A DNA stretch of 64,000 nt from Promicromonospora thailandica (GCF_024171955.1 NZ_JAMTCS010000006.1:124001-188000); one strand, 5' to 3'; shown: positions 18,476-28,098, counted from the first letter of the stretch. Numbers and translations: made by a program. Notes: generated from the letters alone by a model not told the origin.

Positions 18476-20329
18476 ATGTCAGTGGTCGTCCGTACGGTGT
18501 TCGTCGTGCGCTCCCTCCCCTTCGCCGATCCCGGCACACCGCCGCTGCGCGGTCCGCTCACCCTCCTGCTGTGGCTCGCCCGCAAGCAGGCCCACGTGCT
18601 GCTCGTGGCCATGTTCTTCGGAGTGCTCTCCTTCACGTGCAGCGCGTTCCAGCCCTACCTGCTGGGCCACGTCATCGACAGCGCCACGGGGTCGGGGCTG
18701 AGCCGCACCACGTGGAGCTGGGTGGCCGTCATGGGCGGCGTCGGGGTCGTGTGGATCGCCTCGAACGCGATCGGCCACCGGTGGGACATCACGGCGTGGA
18801 TGCACGCGGCCTTCCGCACCTCGCAGCTCGTGACCCGCACCGTCGCGCGCTCGGGCCACAACATCACCAAGGAGCTCCCGACGGGCGAGGTCGTCTCGTC
18901 GGTCGCCAACGACACCATGCGGATCGGCGAGGTCTTCGCCGTCCTGGGGCAGACGCTCGGCAGCGTCGCCACATACACGATCGTCGTGGTGCTCATGCTG
19001 CGCCAGTCGCTCACGCTCGGCCTGGTGATCGCCCTGGGCCTGCCTGTCGTCGCCGCTGTCCTGGCCCTGCTCGTCAAGCCGCTGCAGAAGCACCAGAAGA
19101 AGCAGCGCGACGCGCAGGGCCGGCTGACCACGCTCGGCGCGGACACCGTCTCCGGCCTGCGCATCCTGCGCGGCATCGGCGGCGAGAAGGTCTTCACCGG
19201 CCGCTACCGCGACCAGTCGCAGAAGGTGCGGCAGGCGGGGGTCGACGTCGCGGGCACGCAGTCGGTGCTCGACGCCCTGCAGGTGCTGCTGCCCGGGCTG
19301 TTCATCGCGCTGGTCGTCTACCTCGGCGCGGCCGAGGCCATCGCGGGGCGCATCAGCACCGGGCAGCTCGTCGCGTTCTACGGGTACGCGTCGTTCCTGT
19401 CCTGGCCGGTGCACCTGCTCGTGCAGTCGGTCAACGTCGTGACCAAGGCGCACGTCGCCGCGGGCAAGGTGGTCAAGGTGCTGCAGGTGGTGCCCGCCAC
19501 CGGAGCGACCGGCTCGTCGGCGACCATGCCGCCGCCCGACGTGGCGCTGGTCGACGAGACCACGGGCGTGACGCTCGAGCCCGGCCGCGTCCTCGCGCTC
19601 GTCAGCGCAGACCCGGACGAGTCGGCGCAGGTCGCGATCCGGATGGGCCGGTTCGACGACGAGGCGGAGACGGCGACGCCGGTCACCCTCGGGGGCGTGC
19701 GGCTCGCCGACCTCGACAAGGAGGCCCTGCGCGACCGGGTCGTGGTCGCCGACGCGACGCCCGCCCTGTTCTCCGGGCGGCTCGCGGGCGAGCTCGACGT
19801 GCGCGACGCCGCGAACCGCGAGGCGCTGCTGCGCGCCCTGCACGTGGCCGACGCGCACGACGTGCTGGAGTCGCTGCCGGACGGCATCGAGGGCGAGATC
19901 CCGGAGAAGGGGCGCTCGCTGTCGGGCGGCCAGCGGCAGCGGGTCGCGCTCGCGCGGGCGCTGGTCACCGACCCGGAGGTGCTCGTGCTGGTGGAGCCCA
20001 CGTCGGCGGTCGACGCGCACACCGAGGCGCGGATCGCGCAGCGGCTCACCGAGTGGCGCCGCGGCCGCACCACGCTGATCGTCACGGCCAGCCCGCTCGT
20101 GCTCGACCACGTGGACGAGGTGCTGTTCCTCGACGACGGCACCGTCGCGGCCCGCGGCACGCACCGCGAGCTGCTCGACCTGGCCCCGGACGCCCCGGGC
20201 GGCCAGGCGGCCGCGCGCTACCGGCGCGTGGTCGGCCGCTCCCTCGCGGAGGACGACGAGGCCGCGGGGCTGGACCAGGAGCTCGACGCCCTGCTGGGCG
20301 CGAACGCACAGGAAGGAGGCACGGCATGA
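18476..20329 (+). CDS. ABC exporter half-transporter with degenerate Walker A and Walker B
   Basis: A 617-residue type IV ABC exporter half: a six-helix TM domain (about residues 20-320) then an ATPase domain. The ATPase is unusual. Where Walker A should be (about residue 375) it reads LVSADPDESAQ with no GK[ST], the Walker B Asp is Val (VLVLVEPTSAVD), and the H-loop His is missing (VTASPL), yet the signature SLSGGQRQR is perfect. Alone it cannot hydrolyse ATP normally; it is built to pair with the next gene, whose defects are complementary. The ATG at 18476 is a weak choice; GTG 18506 is possible. Substrate unknown. Confidence 0.9.
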   Translation: MSVVVRTVFVVRSLPFADPGTPPLRGPLTLLLWLARKQAHVLLVAMFFGVLSFTCSAFQPYLLGHVIDSATGSGLSRTTWSWVAVMGGVGVVWIASNAIGHRWDITAWMHAAFRTSQLVTRTVARSGHNITKELPTGEVVSSVANDTMRIGEVFAVLGQTLGSVATYTIVVVLMLRQSLTLGLVIALGLPVVAAVLALLVKPLQKHQKKQRDAQGRLTTLGADTVSGLRILRGIGGEKVFTGRYRDQSQKVRQAGVDVAGTQSVLDALQVLLPGLFIALVVYLGAAEAIAGRISTGQLVAFYGYASFLSWPVHLLVQSVNVVTKAHVAAGKVVKVLQVVPATGATGSSATMPPPDVALVDETTGVTLEPGRVLALVSADPDESAQVAIRMGRFDDEAETATPVTLGGVRLADLDKEALRDRVVVADATPALFSGRLAGELDVRDAANREALLRALHVADAHDVLESLPDGIEGEIPEKGRSLSGGQRQRVALARALVTDPEVLVLVEPTSAVDAHTEARIAQRLTEWRRGRTTLIVTASPLVLDHVDEVLFLDDGTVAARGTHRELLDLAPDAPGGQAAARYRRVVGRSLAEDDEAAGLDQELDALLGANAQEGGTA

Positions 20330-22071
20330 GCACGGGAAAGATCCTGCCGATCGCCGACGCCGCCCAGACCTGGGCGTACACACGTCGGCTGCTGGGGCGG
20401 CACCGGGCGCCCCTGGTCGTCATCACGGTGGCGAACACGGTGGCCGCCGTGGCGGGCCTGGCCGGGCCGTTCGTGCTCGGCCGGCTCGTCGACGGCGTGA
20501 CCGAGGGCATCACGCTCGAGGCCGCGCGCGACCTGGTGCTGCTCGCCGTGGGCGCGATCGTGCTGCAGTCGCTGATCACGCGGTTCGCGCAGCGCCGGGC
20601 GATGGTCTTCGGCGAGACGGTGTTCGCCGACATGCGTGAGGAGTTCGTCGAGACCGTCACGTCCCTGCCGCTGTCGACGGTGGAGACCGCGGGCACGGGC
20701 GACCTCATCGCCCGCACGACCCGGGACGTCAGCCGCATCCAGAACGCCGTGCGCTTCGGTGTGCCGCGACTCGTGGTCGCGGTGGTCACGCTGGTGCTCA
20801 CCATCGCGGTGAGCTTCGTCCTGGCGCCCCTCGTGGCCGTCGCCATCCTCGTCGGCGTGCCGGTGCTGGTCGCCGTGGCCCGCTGGTACCTCAAGCGGGC
20901 CACACCCGCCTACCAGCGGGAGTCGGCGGCGTACGCGCAGCTCGACGGCACGGTCACCGAGTCGGTCGAGGGCGCCCGCACGGTCGACGCCCTGAAGATC
21001 GGCCGGCGGCGCACCGCGCGCGGCGACGACGACCTGCACGAGGCCTTCCAGGCCGAGCGCGGGACCCTCTTCCTGCGCACGGTGCTGTTCCCCGGCGTGG
21101 ACTTCGCGTTCATGATCGCGCCGATCTCCGTGCTCGTGTGGGGCTGCTACCTCGCCTCCGAGGGCACGGTGACGATCGGCGGCGTCGCGAGCATCGTCAT
21201 GTACACCTACCAGCTGCAGGGCCCCGTCTGGGAGCTCATCTTCTGGCTCGACGAGATCCAGGTGGCCGCGACGTCCCTGTCGCGGATCATCGGTGTCCGG
21301 CTGGTGCCCACCGACCGGGTCGCCGGCACCGCCGTGCCCACCGACGAGCACGTCCGGGGCGAGGGGGTGCGTTACGCCTACCGCGAGGGCACCGACGTGC
21401 TGCACGGCATCGACCTCGACCTGCGGGTGGGGGAGCGGCTGGCGATCGTGGGCCCGTCGGGCTCCGGCAAGTCGACGCTGGGCCGCATGCTCGCCGGCAT
21501 CCACCCGCCCACGGGCGGCACGGTGCGGGTGGGCGGGGTGCCGCTGGTGGACCTCCCCCTGGAGGACCTGCGCAAGCACGTGGCGCTCGTGACCCAGGAG
21601 CACCACGTCTTCGTGGGCTCGCTGGCGGACAACCTGCGGCTGGCCAAGATCGACGCCGACGACGCGGAGCTCCTGGCCGCCCTGCGCGCGGTCGACGCGC
21701 ACGGCTGGGTGGAGGCGCTCGACGAGGGGCTCGCGACCGAGGTCGGCTCGGGCGGACACAAGCTCACGCCGGCCCAGGCGCAGCAGGTCGCCCTGGCGCG
21801 GCTGGTGCTGCTGGACCCGCACACGCTCGTGCTCGACGAGGCCACGTCCCTGCTCGACCCGCGGGCGGCGCGGCACCTGGAGCGGTCGCTCAACGCGGTG
21901 CTCGAGGGGCGCACCGTCGTGGCGATCGCGCACCGCCTGCACACGGCGCACGACGCCGACCGTGTGGCGGTGCTCGACGGAGGGCGCATCACGGAGATCG
22001 GCGCGCACGACGAGCTCGTGGCGGCGAACGGCGAGTACGCGAGCCTCTGGCACAGCTGGCAGCACGAGTAG
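20326..22071 (+). CDS. ABC exporter half-transporter with intact Walker motifs and degenerate signature
   Basis: A 581-residue partner of the preceding half-transporter; ATG overlaps its stop (ATGA) and has a GGAGG site. After the TM domain the ATPase domain has canonical Walker A GPSGSGKST (about residue 375), Walker B LVLDEATS (about 502) and H-loop IAHRL (about 534), but the signature is LTPAQAQQ instead of LSGGQ. In the heterodimer one site combines this Walker A/B with the partner's intact signature, while the other lacks both. Heterodimeric exporters with one dead site export drugs, peptides or lipids; the cargo here is unknown. Confidence 0.93.
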   Translation: MSTGKILPIADAAQTWAYTRRLLGRHRAPLVVITVANTVAAVAGLAGPFVLGRLVDGVTEGITLEAARDLVLLAVGAIVLQSLITRFAQRRAMVFGETVFADMREEFVETVTSLPLSTVETAGTGDLIARTTRDVSRIQNAVRFGVPRLVVAVVTLVLTIAVSFVLAPLVAVAILVGVPVLVAVARWYLKRATPAYQRESAAYAQLDGTVTESVEGARTVDALKIGRRRTARGDDDLHEAFQAERGTLFLRTVLFPGVDFAFMIAPISVLVWGCYLASEGTVTIGGVASIVMYTYQLQGPVWELIFWLDEIQVAATSLSRIIGVRLVPTDRVAGTAVPTDEHVRGEGVRYAYREGTDVLHGIDLDLRVGERLAIVGPSGSGKSTLGRMLAGIHPPTGGTVRVGGVPLVDLPLEDLRKHVALVTQEHHVFVGSLADNLRLAKIDADDAELLAALRAVDAHGWVEALDEGLATEVGSGGHKLTPAQAQQVALARLVLLDPHTLVLDEATSLLDPRAARHLERSLNAVLEGRTVVAIAHRLHTAHDADRVAVLDGGRITEIGAHDELVAANGEYASLWHSWQHE

Positions 22072-22093
22072 GCCCGGCCCGCCGCGCCGGGCC
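22071..22093. terminator. GC hairpin between ABC exporter and IclR gene
   Basis: GGCCCGGC (22071-22078) pairs with GCCGGGCC (22086-22093) around a 7-base loop. It begins at the exporter's last base and sits between convergent genes. A short ordinary-size terminator with no T-run; function inferred from position. Confidence 0.5.
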
Positions 22094-22094
22094 G

Positions 22095-22877
22095 CTACGT
22101 GCCCGTCGGGGCGCCCAGGCCCGCCGACACCCGACCCGCCGCCTCGCGCACCACGGGCACCAGCGCCTCGAGCCGCTCGGGCGGCATGAACGGACGCGTC
22201 GCGGTGACGCTTACCGCCGCGACGATGCCGCCCGAGGCGTCACGGACCGGCGCGGCGACACAGAGGATCCCCGGCTCGTTCTCCTCGAGGTCGAACGCCA
22301 CCCCGCGGGCCGCCGAGGCGCGCATGACCTCGACGAACGCGTCGGTGGTGAGCACGTCCCGGTCCAGGCCGTCGTCGGCCGCGGCAGGTCGCTCGGCGAG
22401 GAACTGGTCCCGCCAGCGGTCCGGGCTGTCCAGCAGGAGCGCCTTGCCGATGCCCGTGCGGGTCAGCGGCATGCGGTGCCCGATCTGCGAGCGCATCACG
22501 GCGCCGCGCGTCCCCGGGATCTTCTCGAGGTAGAGCACCTGACCCCGGTCCTCGATCGCGAGGTGCACGGTGTCGCGCACCCGCTCGGCGAGCGCGCGCA
22601 GCACCGGCGCGGCGACGGCCGTCACCGGGTTCTCCTGCAGCGCCTGGTAGCCGAGCTGGATCAGGGCGGGACCCAGGGCGTACGCACCGTCGTCGAGCCG
22701 GCGGAGATACCCGGTGGTGCGTAGGAGCTGGAGCAGGCGGTGCGTGGTGCTGCGGCCCACGCCGGTCTGCTCCGCGATGTCGCGCAGCCGGGTGCGGCCG
22801 CGGGCCACGGCGTCGACCACGGCGATCCCGCGCGCGAGCGTCTGCGTGCCGGGCGGCGGTGCGGGGGAGGTGGCCAC
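22095..22877 (-). CDS. IclR family transcriptional regulator
   Basis: A 260-residue IclR-type regulator. The N-terminal winged helix-turn-helix shows TLARGIAVVDAV and IAEQTGVGRSTTHRLLQLL. The C-terminal effector domain shows VHLAIEDRGQVLYLEKI, LTRTGIGKALL and GVAFDLEENEPGILCVAAPV. The GTG start at 22877 is only 72 bp from the divergent dgoK, so it very likely controls the galactonate genes with galactonate or a derivative as effector. It is convergent with the ABC exporter operon. Confidence 0.92.
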   Translation of the reverse strand: MATSPAPPPGTQTLARGIAVVDAVARGRTRLRDIAEQTGVGRSTTHRLLQLLRTTGYLRRLDDGAYALGPALIQLGYQALQENPVTAVAAPVLRALAERVRDTVHLAIEDRGQVLYLEKIPGTRGAVMRSQIGHRMPLTRTGIGKALLLDSPDRWRDQFLAERPAAADDGLDRDVLTTDAFVEVMRASAARGVAFDLEENEPGILCVAAPVRDASGGIVAAVSVTATRPFMPPERLEALVPVVREAAGRVSAGLGAPTGT

Positions 22878-22890
22878 AGTCGCACCGTAC

Positions 22891-22909
22891 CGTCCCGATT
22901 ATGGGGACG
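22891..22909. promoter_or_regulatory. Putative IclR-type operator upstream of dgoK
   Basis: CGTCCC (22891-22896) and GGGACG (22904-22909) form perfect 6-bp arms around GATTATG, in the 72-bp gap between the divergent regulator and dgoK. The AT-rich centre is striking in this GC-rich gap and could also be part of a promoter. The role is inferred from position. Confidence 0.5.
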
Positions 22910-22949
22910 CGGTTCCCAGGACCGGGACCGGCGGCCTACCGTCCCGCAC

Positions 22950-23918
22950 ATGCCCGACGCCGCGCTCGTCGCCCTCGACTGGGGCAGCACCACGTTCCGT
23001 GCCTGGCTGCTCGACGGCGCAGGCGGGGTGCTCGACACGGTCCGTTCCGACGACGGGGCGCTCGCGGTCTCGGCCGACGGGGTCCCTGCCGCGAACCGCG
23101 CGCGGGCGTTCGAGTCGGTGTTCGAGCAGAGGTGCGGACCGTGGCTCGCCGCGTACCCCGGCCTGCCTGTGCTCTGCGCCGGCATGGCCGGGTCGAACCA
23201 CGGGTGGGCCGAGGCCGGCTACGTCGACGTCCCCGCGACCCTCGACTCCCTGGCCGACCGGCTCACCGCCGTGCCCGCCCACGGCGTCACGGTGCACCTC
23301 GTGCCCGGACTGCGGGTCGCGGGCGCCGACCCTGACGTCATGCGGGGCGAGGAGGTCCAGCTCGCCGGTGTGCTCGCGCTGGCGGACGACCCGCCGTCGA
23401 CCGTGGTGCTGCCCGGTACGCACTCGAAGTGGGTACGCCTGGACGGGGCGCGCGTCACCGGGTTCACCACCGCCATGACCGGCGAGCTGTACGGCCTGCT
23501 GCTGCGGGACAGCATCCTCGCGCGGCTCGCGGACGGCGACCCGGCGCCGGACGTCACGAGCGCGTTCGTGCGAGGGCTGGACACCGAGCGCGACCACGGC
23601 GACGACCGGGGCCTGCCCGCCCTGCTGTTCACCGCGCGCACGCTCGTGCTCGCGGGCCGGCTCGACCCCACGGAGGTGGCCGACTACGTGTCCGGCCTGC
23701 TCGTCGGCGCCGAGGTGCGGCACGGGCTGCGCGCGGCGGGCGACGTCGTCGCGCTGTGCGGGCCGGAATCGACCGCCGGCCGGTACCGCCACGCGCTCGA
23801 GCGTCACGGTGCGCGCGTGCGTGTCGTCGGTCCGGACGCCGCCGTGGTCGGGCTGTGGCGCGTCGCACGCGACGCAGGCCTGGTGCCGGACCCCGCCGAC
23901 CCACAGGAGGCCGCATGA
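22950..23918 (+). CDS. dgoK: 2-dehydro-3-deoxygalactonokinase
   Basis: A 322-residue kinase that phosphorylates 2-keto-3-deoxygalactonate at C6 with ATP, the second step of galactonate breakdown. It opens with ALDWGSTTFRAWLLDGAG (the phosphate-1 region). It contains VLCAGMAGSNHGWAEAGY, VMRGEEVQLAG, PGTHSKWVRLDG and the FTTAMTGELY block of the DgoK family. ATG 22950 follows the intergenic operator region. Its stop overlaps the dgoA start (ATGA). Confidence 0.93.
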   Translation: MPDAALVALDWGSTTFRAWLLDGAGGVLDTVRSDDGALAVSADGVPAANRARAFESVFEQRCGPWLAAYPGLPVLCAGMAGSNHGWAEAGYVDVPATLDSLADRLTAVPAHGVTVHLVPGLRVAGADPDVMRGEEVQLAGVLALADDPPSTVVLPGTHSKWVRLDGARVTGFTTAMTGELYGLLLRDSILARLADGDPAPDVTSAFVRGLDTERDHGDDRGLPALLFTARTLVLAGRLDPTEVADYVSGLLVGAEVRHGLRAAGDVVALCGPESTAGRYRHALERHGARVRVVGPDAAVVGLWRVARDAGLVPDPADPQEAA

Positions 23919-24535
23919 CCTACCCCGACACCGGCCTCGTCGCGATCCTCCGCGGCGTGACCCCGGACGAGGCCGTCGAGATCGCCGCCGCGGTGCTCGA
24001 CGCGGGTTTCGACGCCGTCGAGGTGCCCTACAACTCGCCCGACCCGCTGGAGTCGATCCGCCGCATCCGCGCCGCGGTCCCCGCCGCGAGCCGGGTCGGG
24101 GCGGGCACCGTGCTCACGCCCGACGACGTCCGCCGGGCCGCCGACGCCGGCGCCTCGCTGATCGTGTCGCCGAACACGCGGGCCGACGTGGTCGCCGAGA
24201 CCGTGCGCCTCGGCCTGGAGAGCTACCCCGGGGCCGCGACGCCGACCGAGGCCTTCGTCGCGCTGGACGCCGGGGCGCGCGCGGTCAAGCTGTTCCCGAG
24301 CACGGCGGTCGGCGTCGACGGCATGCGGGCGTGGGCGAGCGTGCTCCCCGGCGGCACGGGCCTCGTGCCGGTGGGTGGCGTCGACGCGGGCAACCTCGCC
24401 GACTGGGCACGGGCGGGCGCTGCCGGGGCCGGGATCGGCACGTCGCTGTACCGCCCGGGCGACACCGCGTCGACGGTGGCCGGCCGGGCCGCCGCCCTCG
24501 TCGCCGCCTGGCACACGGCCCGTGCCGCCCTGTAA
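23915..24535 (+). CDS. dgoA: 2-dehydro-3-deoxy-6-phosphogalactonate aldolase
   Basis: A 206-residue class I KDPG/KDPGal aldolase that cleaves 6-phospho-2-keto-3-deoxygalactonate to pyruvate and glyceraldehyde-3-P. Family motifs are LVAILRGVTPDEA, VEVPYNSPDPLESIRR (a KDPGal-like substrate loop), VGAGTVLTPDDV, the Schiff-base Lys in AVKLFPS and LVPVGGV. The YNSP form supports galactonate over gluconate use. The start overlaps the dgoK stop by four bases. Confidence 0.93.
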   Translation: MTYPDTGLVAILRGVTPDEAVEIAAAVLDAGFDAVEVPYNSPDPLESIRRIRAAVPAASRVGAGTVLTPDDVRRAADAGASLIVSPNTRADVVAETVRLGLESYPGAATPTEAFVALDAGARAVKLFPSTAVGVDGMRAWASVLPGGTGLVPVGGVDAGNLADWARAGAAGAGIGTSLYRPGDTASTVAGRAAALVAAWHTARAAL

Positions 24536-24585
24536 CGCACCCGCCCTCGGCGGCCCCCACCCCACCCCACCTCGGAAGGACCCCC

Positions 24586-25734
24586 GTGAAGATCACCTCC
24601 GTGACGACGTTCGCCGTGCCGCCCCGGTGGCTGTTCGTGCGGATCGAGACCGACACCGGCGTCGTCGGCTGGGGCGAGGCCACGCTCGAGGGCCGGGCGG
24701 CGACCGTCGCCGCGCTCGTCGAGGAGCTCAGCGACTACCTGGTCGGCCGGGACCCGCGTCGCATCGAGGAGCACTGGACGGTGCTGTACCGGTCCGGGTT
24801 CTACCGCGGCGGCGGGCTGCACATGAGCGCGCTGGCCGGCATCGACCAGGCGCTCTGGGACATCACCGGCAAGGCGCTCGGCGCGCCCGTGCACGAGCTG
24901 CTCGGCGGCCGCGTGCGCGACCGGATCAAGGTCTACTCGTGGATCGGCGGCGACCGGCCGGCCGAGACAGCCGCCCAGGCGCGGGCCGCCGTCGACCGCG
25001 GGTTCTCCGCGGTCAAGATGAACGGCCCCGAGGAGCTGCAGTACCTCGACACGCGCGCCAAGGTCGAGACGGTGGTCGCCAACGTGTCGGCGGTGCGCGA
25101 GGCGGTCGGCCCGGACGTCAGCATCGGCGTCGACTTCCACGGCCGCGTGCACCGCCCCATGGCCCGCGTGCTGCTCGAGGCGCTGGCGCCGTTCCACCTC
25201 ATGTTCGTCGAGGAGCCCGTGCTGTCGGAGCACGTCGACGGCATCGCGGACGTGCTGCGCGGCTCGGCGACGCCGATCGCGCTGGGCGAGCGGCTGTTCT
25301 CCCGCTGGGACTTCAAGGACGTCATCACGTCCGGCGTCGTCGACGTGGTGCAGCCGGACCTCTCCCACGCGGGCGGCATCACCGAGGTGCGCAAGATCGC
25401 CGCGATGGCCGAGGCCTACGACATCGCCGTCGCGCCGCACTGCCCGCTCGGCCCGATCGCGCTCGCCGCGTGCCTCCAGCTCGACGCCGTCGCCTACAAC
25501 GCGGTGATCCAGGAGCAGAGCCTCGGCATCCACTACAACACCTCGAACGACCTGCTCGACTATCTCGTCGACCCGTCGGTCTTCGACTACGTCGACGGGT
25601 CGGTCGCCATCCCGCGCGGCCCCGGCCTCGGGATCGAGGTCGACGAGGAGTACGTGCGCGAGCGCGCCGCCGAGGGGCACCGGTGGCGCAACCCCGTGTG
25701 GCGGCACGCCGACGGGTCGTTCGCCGAGTGGTGA
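24586..25734 (+). CDS. dgoD: D-galactonate dehydratase
   Basis: A 382-residue mandelate racemase/enolase-family dehydratase, the same length as known DgoD, converting D-galactonate to 2-keto-3-deoxygalactonate. It starts KITSVTTFAVPPRWLFVRIE. It shows AVKMNGPEE, metal ligands in GVDFHGR, FVEEPV and ALGERLF, and the His of VAPHCPLGPIALAACLQLD. The GTG start has GGAAGGA eight bases upstream. It lies 50 bp after dgoA in the same operon, which thus covers galactonate to pyruvate and GAP; no galactonate transporter is present next to it. Confidence 0.95.
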   Translation: MKITSVTTFAVPPRWLFVRIETDTGVVGWGEATLEGRAATVAALVEELSDYLVGRDPRRIEEHWTVLYRSGFYRGGGLHMSALAGIDQALWDITGKALGAPVHELLGGRVRDRIKVYSWIGGDRPAETAAQARAAVDRGFSAVKMNGPEELQYLDTRAKVETVVANVSAVREAVGPDVSIGVDFHGRVHRPMARVLLEALAPFHLMFVEEPVLSEHVDGIADVLRGSATPIALGERLFSRWDFKDVITSGVVDVVQPDLSHAGGITEVRKIAAMAEAYDIAVAPHCPLGPIALAACLQLDAVAYNAVIQEQSLGIHYNTSNDLLDYLVDPSVFDYVDGSVAIPRGPGLGIEVDEEYVRERAAEGHRWRNPVWRHADGSFAEW

Positions 25735-25814
25735 GCGCCGACTCCGCGCCCAGGGTGCGGGAGGTTACACGGCCGCGGGGCGCCCGACCGCCGGGCGGGC
25801 CATAGACTGGGCGG

Positions 25815-27413
25815 GTGACGTCACCCGCCACCACCCCCGAGGCTCAGCCCCAGACCCCCCGACCGGTCATCGTCGTCGACTTCGGCGCGCAGTACGCCCA
25901 GCTCATCGCGCGCCGCGTGCGCGAGGCCAAGGTGTACTCGGAGATCGTGCCCCACACGTTCACGGTCGAGCAGATGCTCGCCAAGGACCCGGCGGCCATC
26001 ATCCTGTCGGGCGGCCCGTCCTCCGTGTACGCGGCGGGCGCCCCGTTCGTGGACCCCAAGCTGTTCGAGGCCGGCGTGCCGGTCATGGGCATCTGCTACG
26101 GCTTCCAGGCCATGGCGCAGGCGCTCGGCGGCGAGGTGGCGCAGACCGGGCTGAGCGAGTTCGGCGGCACCGAGGTCGAGGTGTGCTCCGCGGGCGTGCT
26201 GCTCGCCGACACCCCCGAGCACCAGACCGCCTGGATGAGCCACGGCGACGCCGTCCACAAGGCTCCCGTCGGGTTCGAGGTGCTCGCGACGTCGGTGGGT
26301 TCGCCCGTCGCCGCGTTCGAGGACACGCGCCGCCGCCTCTACGGCGTCCAGTGGCACCCCGAGGTACGGCACTCCGCGCACGGCCAGACCGTGCTGGAGC
26401 ACTTCCTCTACGAGGGCGCCGGGCTGAAGCCCGACTGGACGCCCGGCAACGTCATCGCCGACCAGGTGGCCGCGATCAAGGCGCAGATCGGTGACGCCCG
26501 CGTCATCTGCGCGCTGTCCGGCGGCGTCGACTCCGCCGTCGCCGCCGCGCTCGTGCAGCGCGCCGTGGGCGACCAGCTCACCTGCGTGCACGTGGACCAC
26601 GGCCTCATGCGCGCCGGCGAGGTCGAGCAGATCGAGAACGACTTCGTCGCCTCGACCGGTGTCAACCTCGTGATCCGCGACGAGAAGGAGCGGTTCCTGA
26701 GGGCGCTCGCCGGCGTCAGCGACCCCGAGACCAAGCGCAAGATCATCGGCCGCGAGTTCATCCGCGTGTTCGAGGACGCGCAGCGGGACATCATCGAAGA
26801 AGCAGGCGAGGCGGGGGAAGAAGTCAGGTTCCTCGTGCAGGGCACGCTGTACCCGGACGTCGTCGAGTCCGGTGGCGGCGAGGGCGCGGCCAACATCAAG
26901 AGCCACCACAACGTGGGCGGCCTGCCCGACGACCTGAACTTCGAGCTCGTCGAGCCGCTGCGCACGCTGTTCAAGGACGAGGTCCGCGCGGTGGGCCGCG
27001 AGCTCGGCGTGCCGGAGGAGATCGTCTCGCGCCAGCCGTTCCCCGGCCCCGGCCTGGGCATCCGCATCGTCGGCGAGATCACGGCCGAGCGCCTGGAGAT
27101 CCTGCGCCGCGCCGACGCGATCGCCCGCGAGGAGCTGACGAAGGCCGGCCTGGACAACGAAATCTGGCAGTGCCCCGTGGTGCTGCTCGCCGACGTGCGT
27201 AGCGTCGGCGTCCAGGGCGACGGCCGCACCTACGGGCACCCGATCGTGCTGCGCCCCGTCTCGTCCGAGGACGCGATGACGGCGGACTGGACGCGCCTGC
27301 CGTACGACGTGCTGTCCGTCATCTCGACCCGGATCACCAACGAGGTGCGAGAGGTCAACCGCGTGGTGCTCGACGTGACGAGCAAGCCGCCGGGCACCAT
27401 CGAGTGGGAGTGA
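25815..27413 (+). CDS. guaA: GMP synthase (glutamine-hydrolysing)
   Basis: A 532-residue GMP synthetase, converting XMP, ATP and glutamine to GMP. The N-terminal class I amidotransferase starts [20 protein letters not shown] and has its nucleophile in [11 protein letters not shown] and catalytic His in VQWHPEV. The ATP pyrophosphatase domain has the P-loop [15 protein letters not shown]. The C-terminal dimerisation domain ends with [15 protein letters not shown]. The GTG start is at 25815. It is 80 bp after dgoD and followed by a strong GC hairpin. Confidence 0.97.
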   Translation: MTSPATTPEAQPQTPRPVIVVDFGAQYAQLIARRVREAKVYSEIVPHTFTVEQMLAKDPAAIILSGGPSSVYAAGAPFVDPKLFEAGVPVMGICYGFQAMAQALGGEVAQTGLSEFGGTEVEVCSAGVLLADTPEHQTAWMSHGDAVHKAPVGFEVLATSVGSPVAAFEDTRRRLYGVQWHPEVRHSAHGQTVLEHFLYEGAGLKPDWTPGNVIADQVAAIKAQIGDARVICALSGGVDSAVAAALVQRAVGDQLTCVHVDHGLMRAGEVEQIENDFVASTGVNLVIRDEKERFLRALAGVSDPETKRKIIGREFIRVFEDAQRDIIEEAGEAGEEVRFLVQGTLYPDVVESGGGEGAANIKSHHNVGGLPDDLNFELVEPLRTLFKDEVRAVGRELGVPEEIVSRQPFPGPGLGIRIVGEITAERLEILRRADAIAREELTKAGLDNEIWQCPVVLLADVRSVGVQGDGRTYGHPIVLRPVSSEDAMTADWTRLPYDVLSVISTRITNEVREVNRVVLDVTSKPPGTIEWE

Positions 27414-27417
27414 CGTC

Positions 27418-27453
27418 CCGCGGCCCCGCACCCGTCCGGGTGCGGGGCCGCGG
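27418..27453. terminator. Terminator hairpin after guaA
   Basis: Perfect 16-bp GC-rich arms (27418-27433 and 27438-27453) with loop GTCC start four bases after the guaA stop, between guaA and a convergent gene. The rising side is followed by TCGTCTCT, a weak pyrimidine tract. This looks like a normal actinobacterial intrinsic terminator. Confidence 0.8.
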
Positions 27454-27471
27454 TCGTCTCTGCCGGTCCGC

Positions 27472-28098
27472 CTACCAGCCGCTCAGCCGAGCCCACGTCA
27501 GCCCGACGGCGGTGCCCAGCAGCATGTACGGGCCGAACGCGATGCCCGTGCGCCACCCAGCCCGGCGGCCCAGCAGCAGCACGGTGGCCACGGCGGCCGC
27601 GAGCACGTGCGCCGCGAAGACACCGGCCAGGAGGGTGCCCCACGAGTGCCAGGCCAGTGCGGCCCCCAGGCTCACGGAGAGCCGGACGTCGCCGTACCCG
27701 ATGCCGCCGCGCCGCGACACCTGGTAGAGCACCCGGTACAGGGCGAAGTACGCCAGCGCGCCCAGCGCTGCCCGGCCCAGCGAGCCCCACTGGCCGGTGC
27801 CGAGCGCGGCGACTGCGAGCAGTGCCGCCGTCGTCCAGCCGAGCGGGAGCACGAGCGCGTTCGGGAGCCGGTGGGTGCGCGCGTCGATGACGCCGAGCGC
27901 GGCGCCCACCACCGCGAGCACCACGTAGGCGGGGGTGAGCCAACCGGGTCCGCTCGCCCAGACGGCCCAGGCCACGGCCGGCACGACGGCGATGCCGATG
28001 CCCCGCGCGAACGGAGCCACCTCGGCCCGCGCGCGCCGGTAGTGGCGCACCGCGAAGGGCTCCGCGGGGCTCGTCGGGGCCGGTTCGCTGGGGCTCAC
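27472..28098 (-). CDS. A24-type prepilin peptidase
   Basis: A 208-residue polytopic aspartic protease of the type IV prepilin/preflagellin peptidase family. Its two catalytic Asp residues are in LGVIDARTHRLPN and the GIGYGDVRLS (GxGD) motif. About six hydrophobic segments are visible. It lacks the N-terminal cysteine-rich methylase domain of PilD, as in many short actinobacterial forms that process Flp/Tad or competence pseudopilins. No pilin genes are near. The GTG start is at 28098. Confidence 0.88.
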   Translation of the reverse strand: MSPSEPAPTSPAEPFAVRHYRRARAEVAPFARGIGIAVVPAVAWAVWASGPGWLTPAYVVLAVVGAALGVIDARTHRLPNALVLPLGWTTAALLAVAALGTGQWGSLGRAALGALAYFALYRVLYQVSRRGGIGYGDVRLSVSLGAALAWHSWGTLLAGVFAAHVLAAAVATVLLLGRRAGWRTGIAFGPYMLLGTAVGLTWARLSGW

